Source of the DNA: Colletotrichum lupini
Lineage: Eukaryota; Ascomycota; Sordariomycetes; Glomerellales; Glomerellaceae
Reading direction: 5' to 3'
NCBI RefSeq assembly: GCF_023278565.1
Contig: NC_064676.1
Location: 4,154,001-4,218,000, forward strand
DNA length: 64,000 nucleotides
In this document: piece by piece, positions 36,107 to 46,960 of the stretch
Layout of the letters: each line of letters opens with the position of its first letter
Numbering within the stretch: the stretch's first letter is position 1
The notes under the pieces: model-generated
Told to the model about the DNA's origin: nothing
Seen by the model: the letters and a program-made list of their open reading frames with translations, nothing else
The model's database searches: none
Program-made: the position numbers and the translations under genes

Positions 36107-36545
36107 ACTCTTCTGGTATCCAATACAGAAGGCATCCCCCCCCCCCCCAAAAGCAGGGCACGCAAAGTTGGGAAAGCAGTGCTTTAAAGCGTAGTAATGA
36201 CATATGTCATCCAAATACAAATGATTCATGACGACTATCATTTTCTATCGATTCGAAGTGAAGAGAAAAGAGTATTGCATTCTTGAGTTCTAAAACGTCT
36301 ATAGTGATGGGTATCGTGCAAATCGCCTATGTGCGCCCCTCCGAGGCAGCAGAAAAAAAGGGAAAAAGGAAGTATCTCGACCAAATGCCCTCTCCCGTAA
36401 TTACCGTTCCATCCTGCAATCCAGGAAAGAGAAAGCCCTTTCTACCAACGGAGTATCGCCAAACCATGTCCAGTGAAGTAAATGCTCACCGATGCTCCAA
36501 CGCGCTGTGCTCATGCCAATACCAACGAACTTCAGCCCCTCTCCA
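36107..36545. other. Short convergent intergenic region
   Basis: 3' flanks of the metacaspase and the next gene on the minus strand; includes a 13-base C run at 36136-36148. No gene. Confidence 0.6.
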
Positions 36546-39500
36546 TTAATCCTCGCCGAAAGGGTCATCGTCAAGAAGGTTGAAGACCGGAGTGGTCTTG
36601 ACCCTCTTGCTCCCTCCCGAGGCTCCTCCTCCTCCTCCGAGACGTCCTCCCAGAGACGGACCACCGTCGCCGCAGAGGTCAATAACATCCTCGTCGTCAT
36701 TGTCCTCCATCTGTCTCTTGCGAGGAATCGTGCCGGAAATGCGAGTCTGACCCGGCCTCACGTTATGAGACCGCGCCGTAAGAGCTCCTGACGAGGTTCT
36801 CGCTCCTCCTCCAATCCCGCTGCGCGAACGTGGTGGGCTCTTCTCCTTCATAAGCGAAGTGAGCCTGGGATTCTCTTGTTGACTTGCGTCCACAAGTCCG
36901 CTGAACCGCGACCTGTTCGCGGCAGAGGACGCCGTGCCTGAGCCTATGATGGTACCCGAGGCCGACCGCACTTCCCATGTCGAGCCGGTACGACGCTTCT
37001 TTGAGCGCTCCGCGTCTAGGATCGCCGCCATGTAGTCCGGCTGGTTGTCGCTGCCGGTAGCTGGTGATGGGCTGCTTGAAGGGCTTCTAGGTCTGACCCC
37101 AAGGCCTAGTCGACTGCTCCTAGAAAATCCTCCCGATAACGCGTCCAGACGTGGTGTAGGCTTGGGCGTAGGACCACCCATCACGGCGTCTAGTCGCGGT
37201 GTTTTGGAAGGTTCGTCAGACGTGCTCTGGAGAGGAGACGTGGGCTTCGAAGTCCCCGTCAAACCGGCCCGTCTGCTGAACGACGATACGGGCTCTTTTC
37301 TCGAACTCCTCCCTCCGAACGGTGCCAACGGGTCACGCGTTCTCGATACGCCGGAATCGAGTTTGCTGCTCCGAGGCGTCTCTCTCGGCGTCAGTCTTGT
37401 GTCTAGCTTCGCCCGTTGCCGGGCCGTCGCTTCATCATCGAACTTGGGTGTAGACTCAAGCTTAATCCTGCCCAAGTTCTTAAGTCGATCTCTTGTCGAG
37501 GTGCCACTGGGAACGGGTGCAGCATGTTGGCTGCTGCTGCTTGGCGTAGTTGTAGATTTCTCTTTTTTGACGCTCGCGCCAAACATCTCCCTGATATCCC
37601 TGTGACCTGACTGCCTAGTTGTTGAAATGGCAGTGGGCTCTGACTCTGGCTTCACATTGTTCGCCATATCCACATCCTCCACCTTTGGTGTTACCTGAGT
37701 ATGGGCCACGCTATTGCACGGTGGCAAGTCATTTCTGGTCGGTGCTTCATGGTAGCCCCTTCGAGGCGTCTCCAAAGGCCCCAGAGGAACGCTTGGCGTG
37801 GACGTTAAGCTTGGCCTAGATGCCTCAGCAGTCACACTAGCCGAAGAAGAAGCTGAGGGTCCTGCGGCGGTGCTCGTGAGAGGCCCCTGAGACTCCGCAT
37901 CTCCAAGCTTCCACATGATCCCACCCTTGTCTCCAAGAAATGAAAGCAGAACATCTGGGTCGAATTGATGAACAGCTCTGGTAGCCTCCTGTCTCCTCAA
38001 TCTCTCGGTTGTGCGGATTCTTTCGTTGACCAGCGAAAACTTGGTAAGCTGCATCGTCAGACTAGCTTCGTTCTTACCGTAGATGGCTGCTTTGATGGGC
38101 TTATCCTGTTTGTTGAGCTGTCCTTTGATATGGTCCACGATTGCCCTGGGCTTGACTAAGTGGATCGTTTTCCATGATGGTTGCTCGAAGAAGGAGTTGA
38201 GAGTCTTGCAGTGACCACAACATTCAGCCATTGGGGGTATCGACTTTGGCTCCCGCTCGATTCGACCCGAGACATCCTCAAAGACTGCGCTCTCGTAGTA
38301 CACAAAGATGGCTTGGAACAGGCGCTGGTACGCCGGCTTATCGGGGTCCACCACATCCTGGAGGGTCCTGAGAAATGGTAGCCAGAGAGGTGCCAAATGG
38401 ATGGGCTGAATCTCGGTAACATGCTGGGCGATGTGGTTTGTGAGATTGGATACTTGATCATTCATACCAAGACGATCAAGGTTTCGGAGTAACCCAGCGA
38501 TCATTGTGTGGTTCGTTGGACCCGGCTTTGAGAGGTCGTGAAGAAATTCTTCTATCGGTTCAGCAACACACCAGGCCTGGCGAGCAGCCTTGGCTTCAGC
38601 GCTCTGTTCTTTGTTGGCGTTGCTGACCAAGTTCTCGATGTTCCATAGCGTTCGTGATGCTCCTGTCATCCCTGCGTGCTTCTCGTAAAACTCGGTGACT
38701 TGGTCAAGGGGGAGCTTGTGTCTCTTGGCCACCTCAAAAAGTCTGTTAAACAATCCAAGGATGAACTGGCTCTGCTGTTGGGTCTCTCCAAGTCGGCTCA
38801 CAGCTGCGTCCACCCTGCAGATTATTAGTGTAAGAATAGACTATAGAATAGAGAATGTGCTTACGTATCCCTCCACTTGCCAAAGTCCTTGAACAACTCC
38901 AAGAGGTTTACTATGAGCCGGCCATGGCTAGCTGAAAGGGGGGCTTCAAGCATTCTAATGGCCAATATCCCCAACTCCTGGGTATCATGGCTCGAATTGT
39001 CGGCTTCAGCATATGCAGGCAGCTTTTCGACTATGCTTGCAACGTGCAAGAAGCTGTTGCCCTCGGATAAGAAATGGCGAAGCCTAAGCTGGTATTAGCT
39101 TTGATTGTTGATTGCAAATGTATGACTTACTCATAAAGAGCATCAGCTGCTGAGTAGCCATGAAAGATCGCATTCTGGCATATCCAATCATAGTCTACTA
39201 TCGGCTTGGATCGGGTATTGGCGACAAGGTTTTGGAAAAGTGGATGGTCATTGAACGCCAGTGAAGTCAAGATTAGATCACCCATGAGACCAGGGTCGAT
39301 CTTTCCGACAAAATCTTCACGGCTCCGAACTCGCAGACCAATGATCTGTGTCTCTGGCAGCTCATTGCCGTATTGAGGCCAAACAAATTGACAAAGAGAC
39401 TTGAGTGCTTCAAAGTAGAAAGCCGACTCTGAAGATTCTTTGCATTGCCGCAAGAGATAGTGCCAGAGGTTGCCGGCAAGCTGCGGTTGATTGGTCATGT

Positions 39501-40414
39501 TGACAGAGTCTAGTTGTGTTCGGAGAGGTGTAATAATGATTGCCTGTGTATAGTCAGAATGGAGTCACAAACACTGTAACGGCAGGTCGCCCTGGACTCA
39601 CTGGTGCAAAGTAATGTCCCAGGTCACCACTAGTGCCTGGGACAATGTGCTGGTACCACTGAGGGTTTGTTTCACGATATGTTCGCTCTTCGTGAAAGGC
39701 CCGCTCTTCAGAGGGCCATTGCCATGAGAAGATTGACCGACGAGCCCTTTCCCAGAGAATGTTCCTATCATCTAGAACATTGCCCGCGTGGCAATGGATG
39801 TTTTCGGCAAGCGTGAAATCATCATAGTTGCCAAAATACCCAATGCTGGGTAAGTGGCTGATATGCTGGTTGACCTGCCAAAAGCCATTCTGCTCAGGGG
39901 TTTGCGACCCGGCATTGCCGTCTCTCTGGAGGGAAATCCAGGCTTGGTACTGGCAACGTTTTCCTGTATACTTCATAACCACTGGAAGAACCTCGAATCC
40001 TAGCCGAGGGCACAAGTCGATGAGACGAGTAATGAGGGTGGAGTCAGCAGCCGACATGTTCTGCCCCATGACCCAACTCTCGAATTCCATGGGATTTTTC
40101 GGGGCGTGGAAGTGGTATATAGCATGTTGAAGTGATAGGGATCGATCCTGAATCCTAGAGTCCCAGTGCTTCAGAACCTCAGTGAGCCGACGGTATGCAG
40201 CATCTATTGCATGACTGGAGGCGGAGTGCTGTTCTGTCGTAGTCGGATAGCTTTTTGTCTCTGACTTGATCGCGTGGGACGTGTCGGGCCCACCGCCAAC
40301 CGCGTAAAGGGCCTCGATAGCCTGGTATAGCTCTGCTCTGAAGGCACTGCTCAGTGGCGCGTTGGTGCCGTGCAAGATACCGGGCCTTTGAGGTGCAGGC
40401 TCCGGATCCGACAT
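36546..40414 (-). CDS. Large uncharacterised protein, 1237 residues, resembling the C-terminal part of fungal 2OG-oxygenase-like proteins
   Basis: Exons in transcript order: 40414-39602, 39543-39131, 39083-38865, 38814-36546, all GT-AG. The N-terminal 750 residues are helical (GNVLDDRNILWERARRSIF, GDLGHYFAPAIIITPLR, FYFEALKSLCQFVWPQYG) and recall the long C-terminal region of fungal proteins that start with a 2OG-Fe(II) oxygenase domain, including a closing CGHCKTLNSFFEQPSWK motif. I find no HxD...H iron-binding core here, so an enzyme role is not supported. The last 450 residues are disordered, Ser/Pro/Arg-rich, and end in DDEDVIDLCGDGG, which fits a SUMO-interaction motif, and FNLLDDDPFGED. 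The ATG at 40414 begins the well-behaved coding sequence; the frame stays open upstream to 40774 but reads as leader. Function unknown. Confidence 0.8.
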
Positions 40415-41988
40415 AACTGTTTTTCCATGTGTCGCATTTGCCGAATGTCTCTGTGACGTTTTTGCAGTGAATGAACGAATGAGTCTGGAAAAGCAAGCTG
40501 TAAGGTCGGTTGAGTGAGTTGAACTTGAAAGAGTTGGAGTCGGCGCGTTGAAAGCCAGAAAAGGAAAGGTGCAAAGAGCAAGTCGGCGCGTGTGTGGGGT
40601 AGGAGGGAAGCTCCAGAAAATTCCCAGAGCCGGCAAGGGAAGCTGCGTTCCCTGAGGGTGCTGGGCCCACTCCACGATCGGCCCCACTTGAGTCCCCTTC
40701 CCCGGCAGTTGGCAAGCAAGAAGATGCAGTGCAACAAGCTGTTGTATGAAAGACTGAAGGACTTGAGATATCAAAGATTTGAAAGAGCTAAAGTCAAGAT
40801 TTTCTTTTCCTAGTAACTAAGAGACTAAAGAAGTGTTTCTTAGAGATGTTGGATTGTGCGAATAAGAAAGTATGTTCTGATTGTACATAGGAGGTCAGAC
40901 TCAAAACGCTCAACTGCCCATAAATACCTTGGGGAGGGAGCACTACTAGATCAGATATCTCAAATCATAAGGAGTTGAAAAGTGTAATAACTAAGCTGGA
41001 CTGAATGAGGATCGAATATAAATCCTGAAATAGACTGGAGACTTCACGGCCTAACCGGGCCTCTATAGCTCAGAACCATTCGACTATATAGTCCGGTGCT
41101 CAATGAAGAATGGGGACATGTAGCTACTTATAAGGCAAGGCTCGCGATGATTTGATCTGATGTCAAGGTCCCCCAAGGGAAGGAGCGATCTCATTCTCTA
41201 TCGTTCCTTCCCGCTCGATCCCATCTCTAAGATTAGACCGCATGATCGCGCCTGCTTCGTATTCATGCTAACGTGACCTCTTTCAACTACTCTTTTATCT
41301 TGGGGTTGGCTTCTGTTAAGAGTATCTGCCCTTGAACAAAGCAAGTTCTAATTCTCTAGCAATTGGATATCACAGTCAATAGTGGGTGTCTTAATTACGA
41401 TTTGTTGATTTTGGTAACATGTTCGCTTCCTTCCTCCCACGTGTTCATGTGGGTGAATACATAAGACTACATCATGGTATCCATGCAAGAATCATTAGCT
41501 GACTCCCACATCTGATCCACCCCGAGAAACGTGAAAACTTTTGGTTCTATCATTAACTGCAGGTAGCTACAAATCAACTCCAGGGTATAATCAAACCTCC
41601 AAGGTTTCGCCCTCTACGCCGTTTTGTCTAAACTCTCATCCAGTTTTCCCATCACAGACACTCATATGTCCCCAGGCTGTATTCAATAGCGCACCAACAT
41701 CAAGGTAAGCTCTAAATTGCTATCTGTTTGTCGTTTTGGGTGCCACAGGATCTGAGAGCTGTCGAGGGCTGGCCGAGTCAGGCACCAGATATGTCGAGTG
41801 GGCCCCGGTATCGACTCTGGCAGAGCCCTTGGAAGAGTCGCATGAACAGAAAGTTCATCCCAACTTGTGTCGCCATTATCCCGGGTGCGCATTGATAAGC
41901 TGGGAAGAACTTTTGAAAAACGTGGAATTGCGACTGTATGCCAGAAATCTCAGCCCGGCGCAGAATCCACAATCTCATTCATAATCTT
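40415..41988. other. Intergenic, A/T-rich stretch with a tRNA-like relic
   Basis: About 40800-41640 appears richer in A/T than flanking DNA and has no frame of note, which fits a decayed (possibly RIP-mutated) repeat. It contains the tRNA-like element described at 40998-41094. Confidence 0.45.
40998..41094 (-). repeat. Degenerate tRNA-like element
   Basis: Read on the minus strand, 97 bases are bounded by GGACT and AGTCC, which could form 5 bp of an acceptor stem. An A-box-like TAGTCGAATGGTTCTGAG (41086-41069) and a B-box-like TATATTCGATCC (about 41020-41009) lie inside. The T arm does not pair, so a functional tRNA is unlikely; a tRNA-derived repeat remnant is the better guess. Confidence 0.3.
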
Positions 41989-42646
41989 TCAAATATTGGA
42001 AGCCCTCTCGCCAAACCTCCTCCACACCCAGCTGGAGATCTGCCAGCCACCCCACGCAAAAGCCAGCGACGCCGTGAGTAACACGAGCGCCATCACGACG
42101 AGAACTTGACCTCTCAGCTGGAACGCATCGTCGACTTCCGCGCGCAGCAGCTTCTTCTGTTTACTGTGGTAGTAAAACTCCTCCTTTTCGTCCTTGGGAC
42201 TCGGTGTCGTCGTTGGCGTCGTTGTTTTTGAGTCCTTGGCTTCTGCGTAGCGGTACTGTGATCTCCGGTAGAGGATGCTGTGCAGCCAGGAAGGCATCCA
42301 GCCCTGCCGGCCGTGGTTTTTTGACCTCCTGATAGTGTAGGTGAGGTCTACCCAGGCCAGGGAGAGCAGGAAGGAGACGAGGATGATGGGCGTCATTACA
42401 AACTAGGGCCAAATATGAGCGGGCGATCTTGCGCATCAGAACACGGCGATTATGTCACCTGAGATAACCCGCTCGTCCGAAACCCCTCTCAGAGGGTCTT
42501 TCAGAGCAAACCCCAGGTTTCATGATACCGCGTTGAGATTGAGCTCGTGGGCAGCTTACCTTGTAAATGGTGGACTGCTGGACGGCTCCAGCGTCACTGC
42601 CGCCTCGCGTGGCAGTGACTTTGGTGGCTGTTGTTGATGACGACAT
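41989..42646 (-). CDS. Small membrane protein with two predicted helices
   Basis: Unrecognised family. Exons in transcript order 42646-42560 and 42402-41989, separated by a 157-nt GT-AG intron; 166 residues. A polar N-terminus (MSSSTTATKVTATRGGSDAG) leads into a first membrane helix (VMTPIILVSFLLSLAWVDLT), a basic loop of about 60 residues with a Thr/Pro stretch (KTTTPTTTPSPKDEKEE), and a second helix (VLVVMALVLLTASLAFAWGG) close to the C-terminus. The basic loop suggests both ends may face the same side, but topology is inference. The second exon alone has an internal ATG (42396), but splicing adds the residues that complete the first helix. No neighbour suggests a role. Confidence 0.72.
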
Positions 42647-43631
42647 TGTGCCCCCCCGATGGCTAAAATACTTTGCAGAGTCCTTGGACGATGAACGTCC
42701 AGCTGAGAATGACTTGTGAAGCTCGAAATAGGGCTTTCTGGCAATCTGCCGGCGACCTGTCTTTTCAGAGATGAGGTTAAAATCAAGATTTCAGAAAAAG
42801 GGAGCAATGTCAAAGACGGCGGCGTGCGGAGATAGAAATATGTCAGTAAGGTGAGGTGAGGTAAGGTACCTGATCATCGGTAGCTTCGGCGCGGGCGGGC
42901 AGCACCGCCGCCGTGCTACCACTATCCGTAGGTACTGGGCCTAAATTTACCACCGCCTCGGTTTCGGTTGCCAGGTGGTGCGCCTTGCCTTGCGGTACCT
43001 CACCTCGCGCGCACTGCGGTCGGGATACGGGAGTGACGGAAGGTCTCCACTTGGCGCGTATTGGGGGATCACTGATCAGCAAGACATCACATCACACCTC
43101 TCTCTCAACACAAGCTAAAGGATTGCAGTGAAAAGAATTAGGCCCCGAAACACACAACTCACGCAGAGCATCGGTCGATATCTAATTCGCTCGTGCGGGC
43201 CCGAGGACCCGAGCCCCCCAAAGACCCTAGAGCTTTGTTGATCAGGGGTGCCCGGTGCGTGGCTCTGCTCAATCTGATTCAGCCCTGCATCCACAGAAGG
43301 AGGGGCCGGTCGATGAGGCCGAGCAAAAGTGCAGAGCCTCGAAATGCAACGCTAGCGACGCAAGTAATGTCGGCGCCTCAATGCCATACGTACCATCGAA
43401 AAGACTGTCACCTCAGCCACAACTGCTCACAGCTGTGTCGGTGATGGACGAACATTTCACCCAGCTTCCGCTTCATCTTCGCTTTCGGTCACGTCTTGTT
43501 CTTTGGGACTCTTGCCGTTCCTACAGTTGTGACATATTGGATAATTCTTGCGTTCCTGCTAACATTATTGCAGGAGCATTACATGGTTCGTGGTATTCAT
43601 CTATCTTTTCCTTTCCAAAAGACTGCAAAAT
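42647..43631. other. Intergenic region
   Basis: Promoter side of the small membrane protein and 3' flank of HIS1. Contains AGGTGAGGTAAGG-type runs at about 42848-42868. No gene recognised. Confidence 0.5.
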
Positions 43632-44765
43632 CTATCGAGTGTTGTGGATATCGAGCACCAAAATGTCCTGAGCGCCAACGCGGGTCAAATCGTCCATCAC
43701 CAGCGCAATCTTCTTCTTCTCGACCATTGAGCTGACGGCGACCCAGCCCTCCTCGTCCAGCGTTGTGATGGTCGGCGCCCGCTTTCCAGGGGTAATCTGC
43801 TTGGCCTCAACCAGACGTGACCTCTCAATGTTGTACTGGCACAGGACGAATCTCTGAGCGGTAATGACACCGCGGATACGGGCGGCGATGAGCTCGATCA
43901 GCTCGGTGTTTGACGGCGACCGAGACTTGATGAGGCAGGCTTGAGAGTCGACGACGGTGTCAATGGCCTTGAGGCCGGCGGCTCTCATGGTCTCACCAGA
44001 CTCTGGACGCGGGTGTTAGTGATTGTTCGGATGCTAGTCATTCTAGGACGACTACTTACCAACAAGGTCAACGATGCCATCAGCGACACCCAGCGCACAA
44101 GCAGCCTCGACACTTCCACTGAGATCGATAATCTTGGTGCGGAGCTTCTTGGGCGAGGTGTTGCTGTTGCCATCGGCATCGACGCCCAGCTCCAGCTTGG
44201 CAAAGTGCTCTGCCGCCAGGTTGACGAAGCTGGTGCCAATGGTCTTGCCAACCAGGTCCTGCGTCGTCGCGTAAGGGCCCTTCTCCGGGACCTGGGTCTG
44301 CAGCTTGCAGTGGCCGAAGCCGAGTTCCATGACCATCTCGCAGCCTCCGACCTTTTGGAGCTCCTCGCCCTCGGCGTTTAGCTCGACGGAGGCTCTCCGG
44401 GCCTTGTTGCTGCTGATGACGCCGGCATCGTGCTCCTTGACCTGGTCCCAGCCTGTGATACCAAGGTCGACGCGGCCCTCGCCGACAAATGTGGGGATAT
44501 CGGCGGCGGGCAGGAAGATGAGGGCGATGGGGAGGTTCTTGACAAGGGCGATGTCGAGGCGGTTCTCGCGGCGGAACTGAATATCGGCTCCCTCAAGCAG
44601 GTTGAGCGTAGCGGAGTTCAAGCGGCCCTCTGTGGAAACGAGACATTGTCAGCACGTGCGCCTTTTGAGATAGAGGCTATGGGTTGACTCACTCTTGGGC
44701 ACGGCGAACAGAAGGCGGCCCTCTAGGCTTTGCTTCGTCATTAGCTTCTCTGCGAAATGGTCCAT
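43632..44765 (-). CDS. HIS1: ATP phosphoribosyltransferase
   Basis: First step of histidine synthesis: ATP plus PRPP to phosphoribosyl-ATP, in the cytosol, feedback-inhibited by histidine. Exons in transcript order 44765-44693, 44629-44060, 44002-43632; 337 residues. Diagnostic segments: LLFAVPKKGRLNSATLNLL, ADIPTFVGEGRVDLGITG, IIDLSGSVEAACALGVADG (PRPP-binding region) joined by splicing to DLVESGETMRAAGLK, and the C-terminal regulatory domain (NIERSRLVEAKQITPGKRAP, EEGWVAVSSMVEKK) characteristic of the long, hexameric form. The ATG at 44765 is preferred; an in-frame ATG at 44834 would add 23 residues. An exact TGAGTCA (bZIP general-control site) lies 434 bp upstream, in line with cross-pathway control of amino-acid genes. 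Confidence 0.96.
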
Positions 44766-46960
44766 GGCGGTTGTGATGGAGGGGTAAAAACCAACTGGTT
44801 GACCAAATCCATGGTAGGCAAAGGTATGTTGCAATGACGCGATCGACAGACGGGAATACGATAGGCGGAGAGAAGTCGCTCCCAGAGTTGAAACGCTTCA
44901 AGAGGTTAGGTGGAAACGGTCGGGTCGGGCGCGTGTGTGGATTGGAGCACAAGGTCGCAGTGAAGCCAATGGCGACGAGAATTTCTGCAGCGACAGCGGC
45001 GGGGTGGTTTTTGGGTCACACAACAGAGGTCGGTGCGAGGTGTTCCGAGGAGTGGTTGAGGCCTGGAAAGCGAGCGTGATTTCGAGTCAATTGGTATGGG
45101 GCTCGGGTAATGATAAAAGTCGAAGCCTGCGCGACTTTGTTCTTGGTTCTCGCGGAAGCTGTCCGTATGGGGGTGACTACACTTGTTCGATTCTGCGGTG
45201 AGTCAAAGACCGGGCCAAGACTGGAAGAGAGAGGGCGGAAATTTTGTGTGGTGGATTGGAACCCCGCCGTCTTAGTGTGCGGCAGCAGTCGTCACTCATC
45301 ACCGCGGGCCACCACCACGTTGGCCTATGTCGGAGCTGCGACTGGTGCAGAGAGCGCGAATGGATGGCGGGGCACGCCGTTGAACGCGGGGCAGTCCTTG
45401 GACCAAGTGACGGCACACGCCGGAAGGGCAGGCGGCACCTGCGTCCGTTCTCACAGCGGGCCTTCGCTGAGGTAAGCCACTTGGGTACCTCGGGGATTGT
45501 ATCTTTACCTGCCGCTCCTGAGCTGGGGGAGGATATGTACGGAGTATATTTATCGATTCCCTCAACTCACGTTATGTTGAAGTAGACTATGGAATGCTTT
45601 GGTGATATCTACCCCTAAAGTACCCATAAAGGCGCTTGGTCTTGTGTCGCTATTGAAGGAGAACCGAGAGTGACAGTAAGGTACAGAGTAGATATCCTGG
45701 CAAGTTCGGGCATTCTATGTTCAAATTGCTTTACTGGGCAATTGCTGAATTTCAAGCCCCAGAGGAGAGGCATAAATGGTGCCCAGTATATATGGTTGAA
45801 CTAGTCAAGAGATTCGGGGTGAGAAATATCCTTCCCTAATGCCTGGCCATGACTAAGTCTCGATTTCCTCAGAGAGCATCTCTGTACGGGCATTGTCTTG
45901 AAAGTTGAACCTGGCTTCTTTAGATGGTCAGAGCTTCTAACGCGAGAAACTCCCCGTGTAAGCTTCGACGTGGCTCCAACTTCCAAGCCATTTTGTTGGG
46001 CCAATTGCTTGGGAATTGACAGACCATACCTTACCTTGAATGGAACCTGGGAGGAGTTCCCACTGAACGAATTGGAGTGCAGGGCAATCTAAGTTGCTTT
46101 CCATTGTTTCAAGCCCCATTGAATTCAAACTCTTGATACCGCAGGTCTTCTCGTTTCCGTCACTTCTGGTGGTCTCCCTCGTGTTAGGTACAAGGTACTC
46201 CCTATCTCTACTTATGGACAGAACGATTGCACAACAAATGCTTACCTTACCTGAGGTGCCTACTATCCCTTCCATGTTCCATCAAGCCACGCATGCTCAT
46301 TTACATGAGGGAAGCACAGAAAAGCAGGCTGAGAGCTTGCTTCCCTGAGGACCCTGACCATTGGTCTAATGCTTGCTTCCTCTCCTGTTCTTATGCACAT
46401 CCTGGGGCTGTCTTGTCCCAGCGAACCCTTATTGCTTAAGGTAGGCAATACCTCATCATTACATTAAGGTAAGGTATTCCAAGCTCCCGGCTCTGCACAA
46501 TCCAAAGTTGAACAGTGAGGTGCGCAGCAGTCATTCATTCGCCCTGCCAATTTCGCGTTGCATTCCGGTCGCCCAGCTTGCCCCCTACCTCATCATTTCC
46601 CCCGTACGTACTCCGTACTTCGTTCCTTGGACCCTCGATGCGCCTGCTCCGTGCTGGGCCCACCATAGCTCGACGTTACCACCACTCCTCTGGCCTGCAC
46701 ATCTTGGACCTCCGTTGCATCCATCCCCAATCTGCCAGCAAAGTTTACTCCCGTTGGTTGATTTTCCTTTCACAACCACGGAATTGTGGGCATGACGCGC
46801 ACCCGGTCCTGATATCCGCAGCGGCCGCGACGCCCGGATTACTTTAAATTCGGTCCTGGTCCACACCTTGAAGAACCCCCCTGCCCATACGCAAGCCGCC
46901 CGCCCTGCCCTTGGCAGCGCAAGCAGCCTGCTGCACGGAGTGCTGCGCCGGCCCCTTCAA
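44766..46960. other. Divergent promoter region of HIS1 and the sugar carrier
   Basis: No gene recognised. Holds the TGAGTCA at 45199, TACGGAGTA at 45538 and 46609, and an AGGTA run at about 46464-46474. Confidence 0.5.
45199..45205. promoter_or_regulatory. Candidate Gcn4/CPC1-type site TGAGTCA upstream of HIS1
   Basis: Exact TGA(C/G)TCA palindrome-type site 434 bp upstream of the HIS1 start codon. In fungi this element mediates amino-acid starvation response. A second match, TGACTCA at 44685-44691, overlaps the first HIS1 splice donor and is probably fortuitous. Confidence 0.45.

Noticed and set aside
40415..40774. N-terminal extension of the 1237-residue protein
   Set aside because: Frame is open to an ATG at 40774 but the translated stretch is compositionally unlike the coding body; treated as leader.
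44685..44691. TGACTCA as a second bZIP site of HIS1
   Set aside because: It sits on the first splice donor of HIS1 (GTGAGTCA), so splice consensus explains it.
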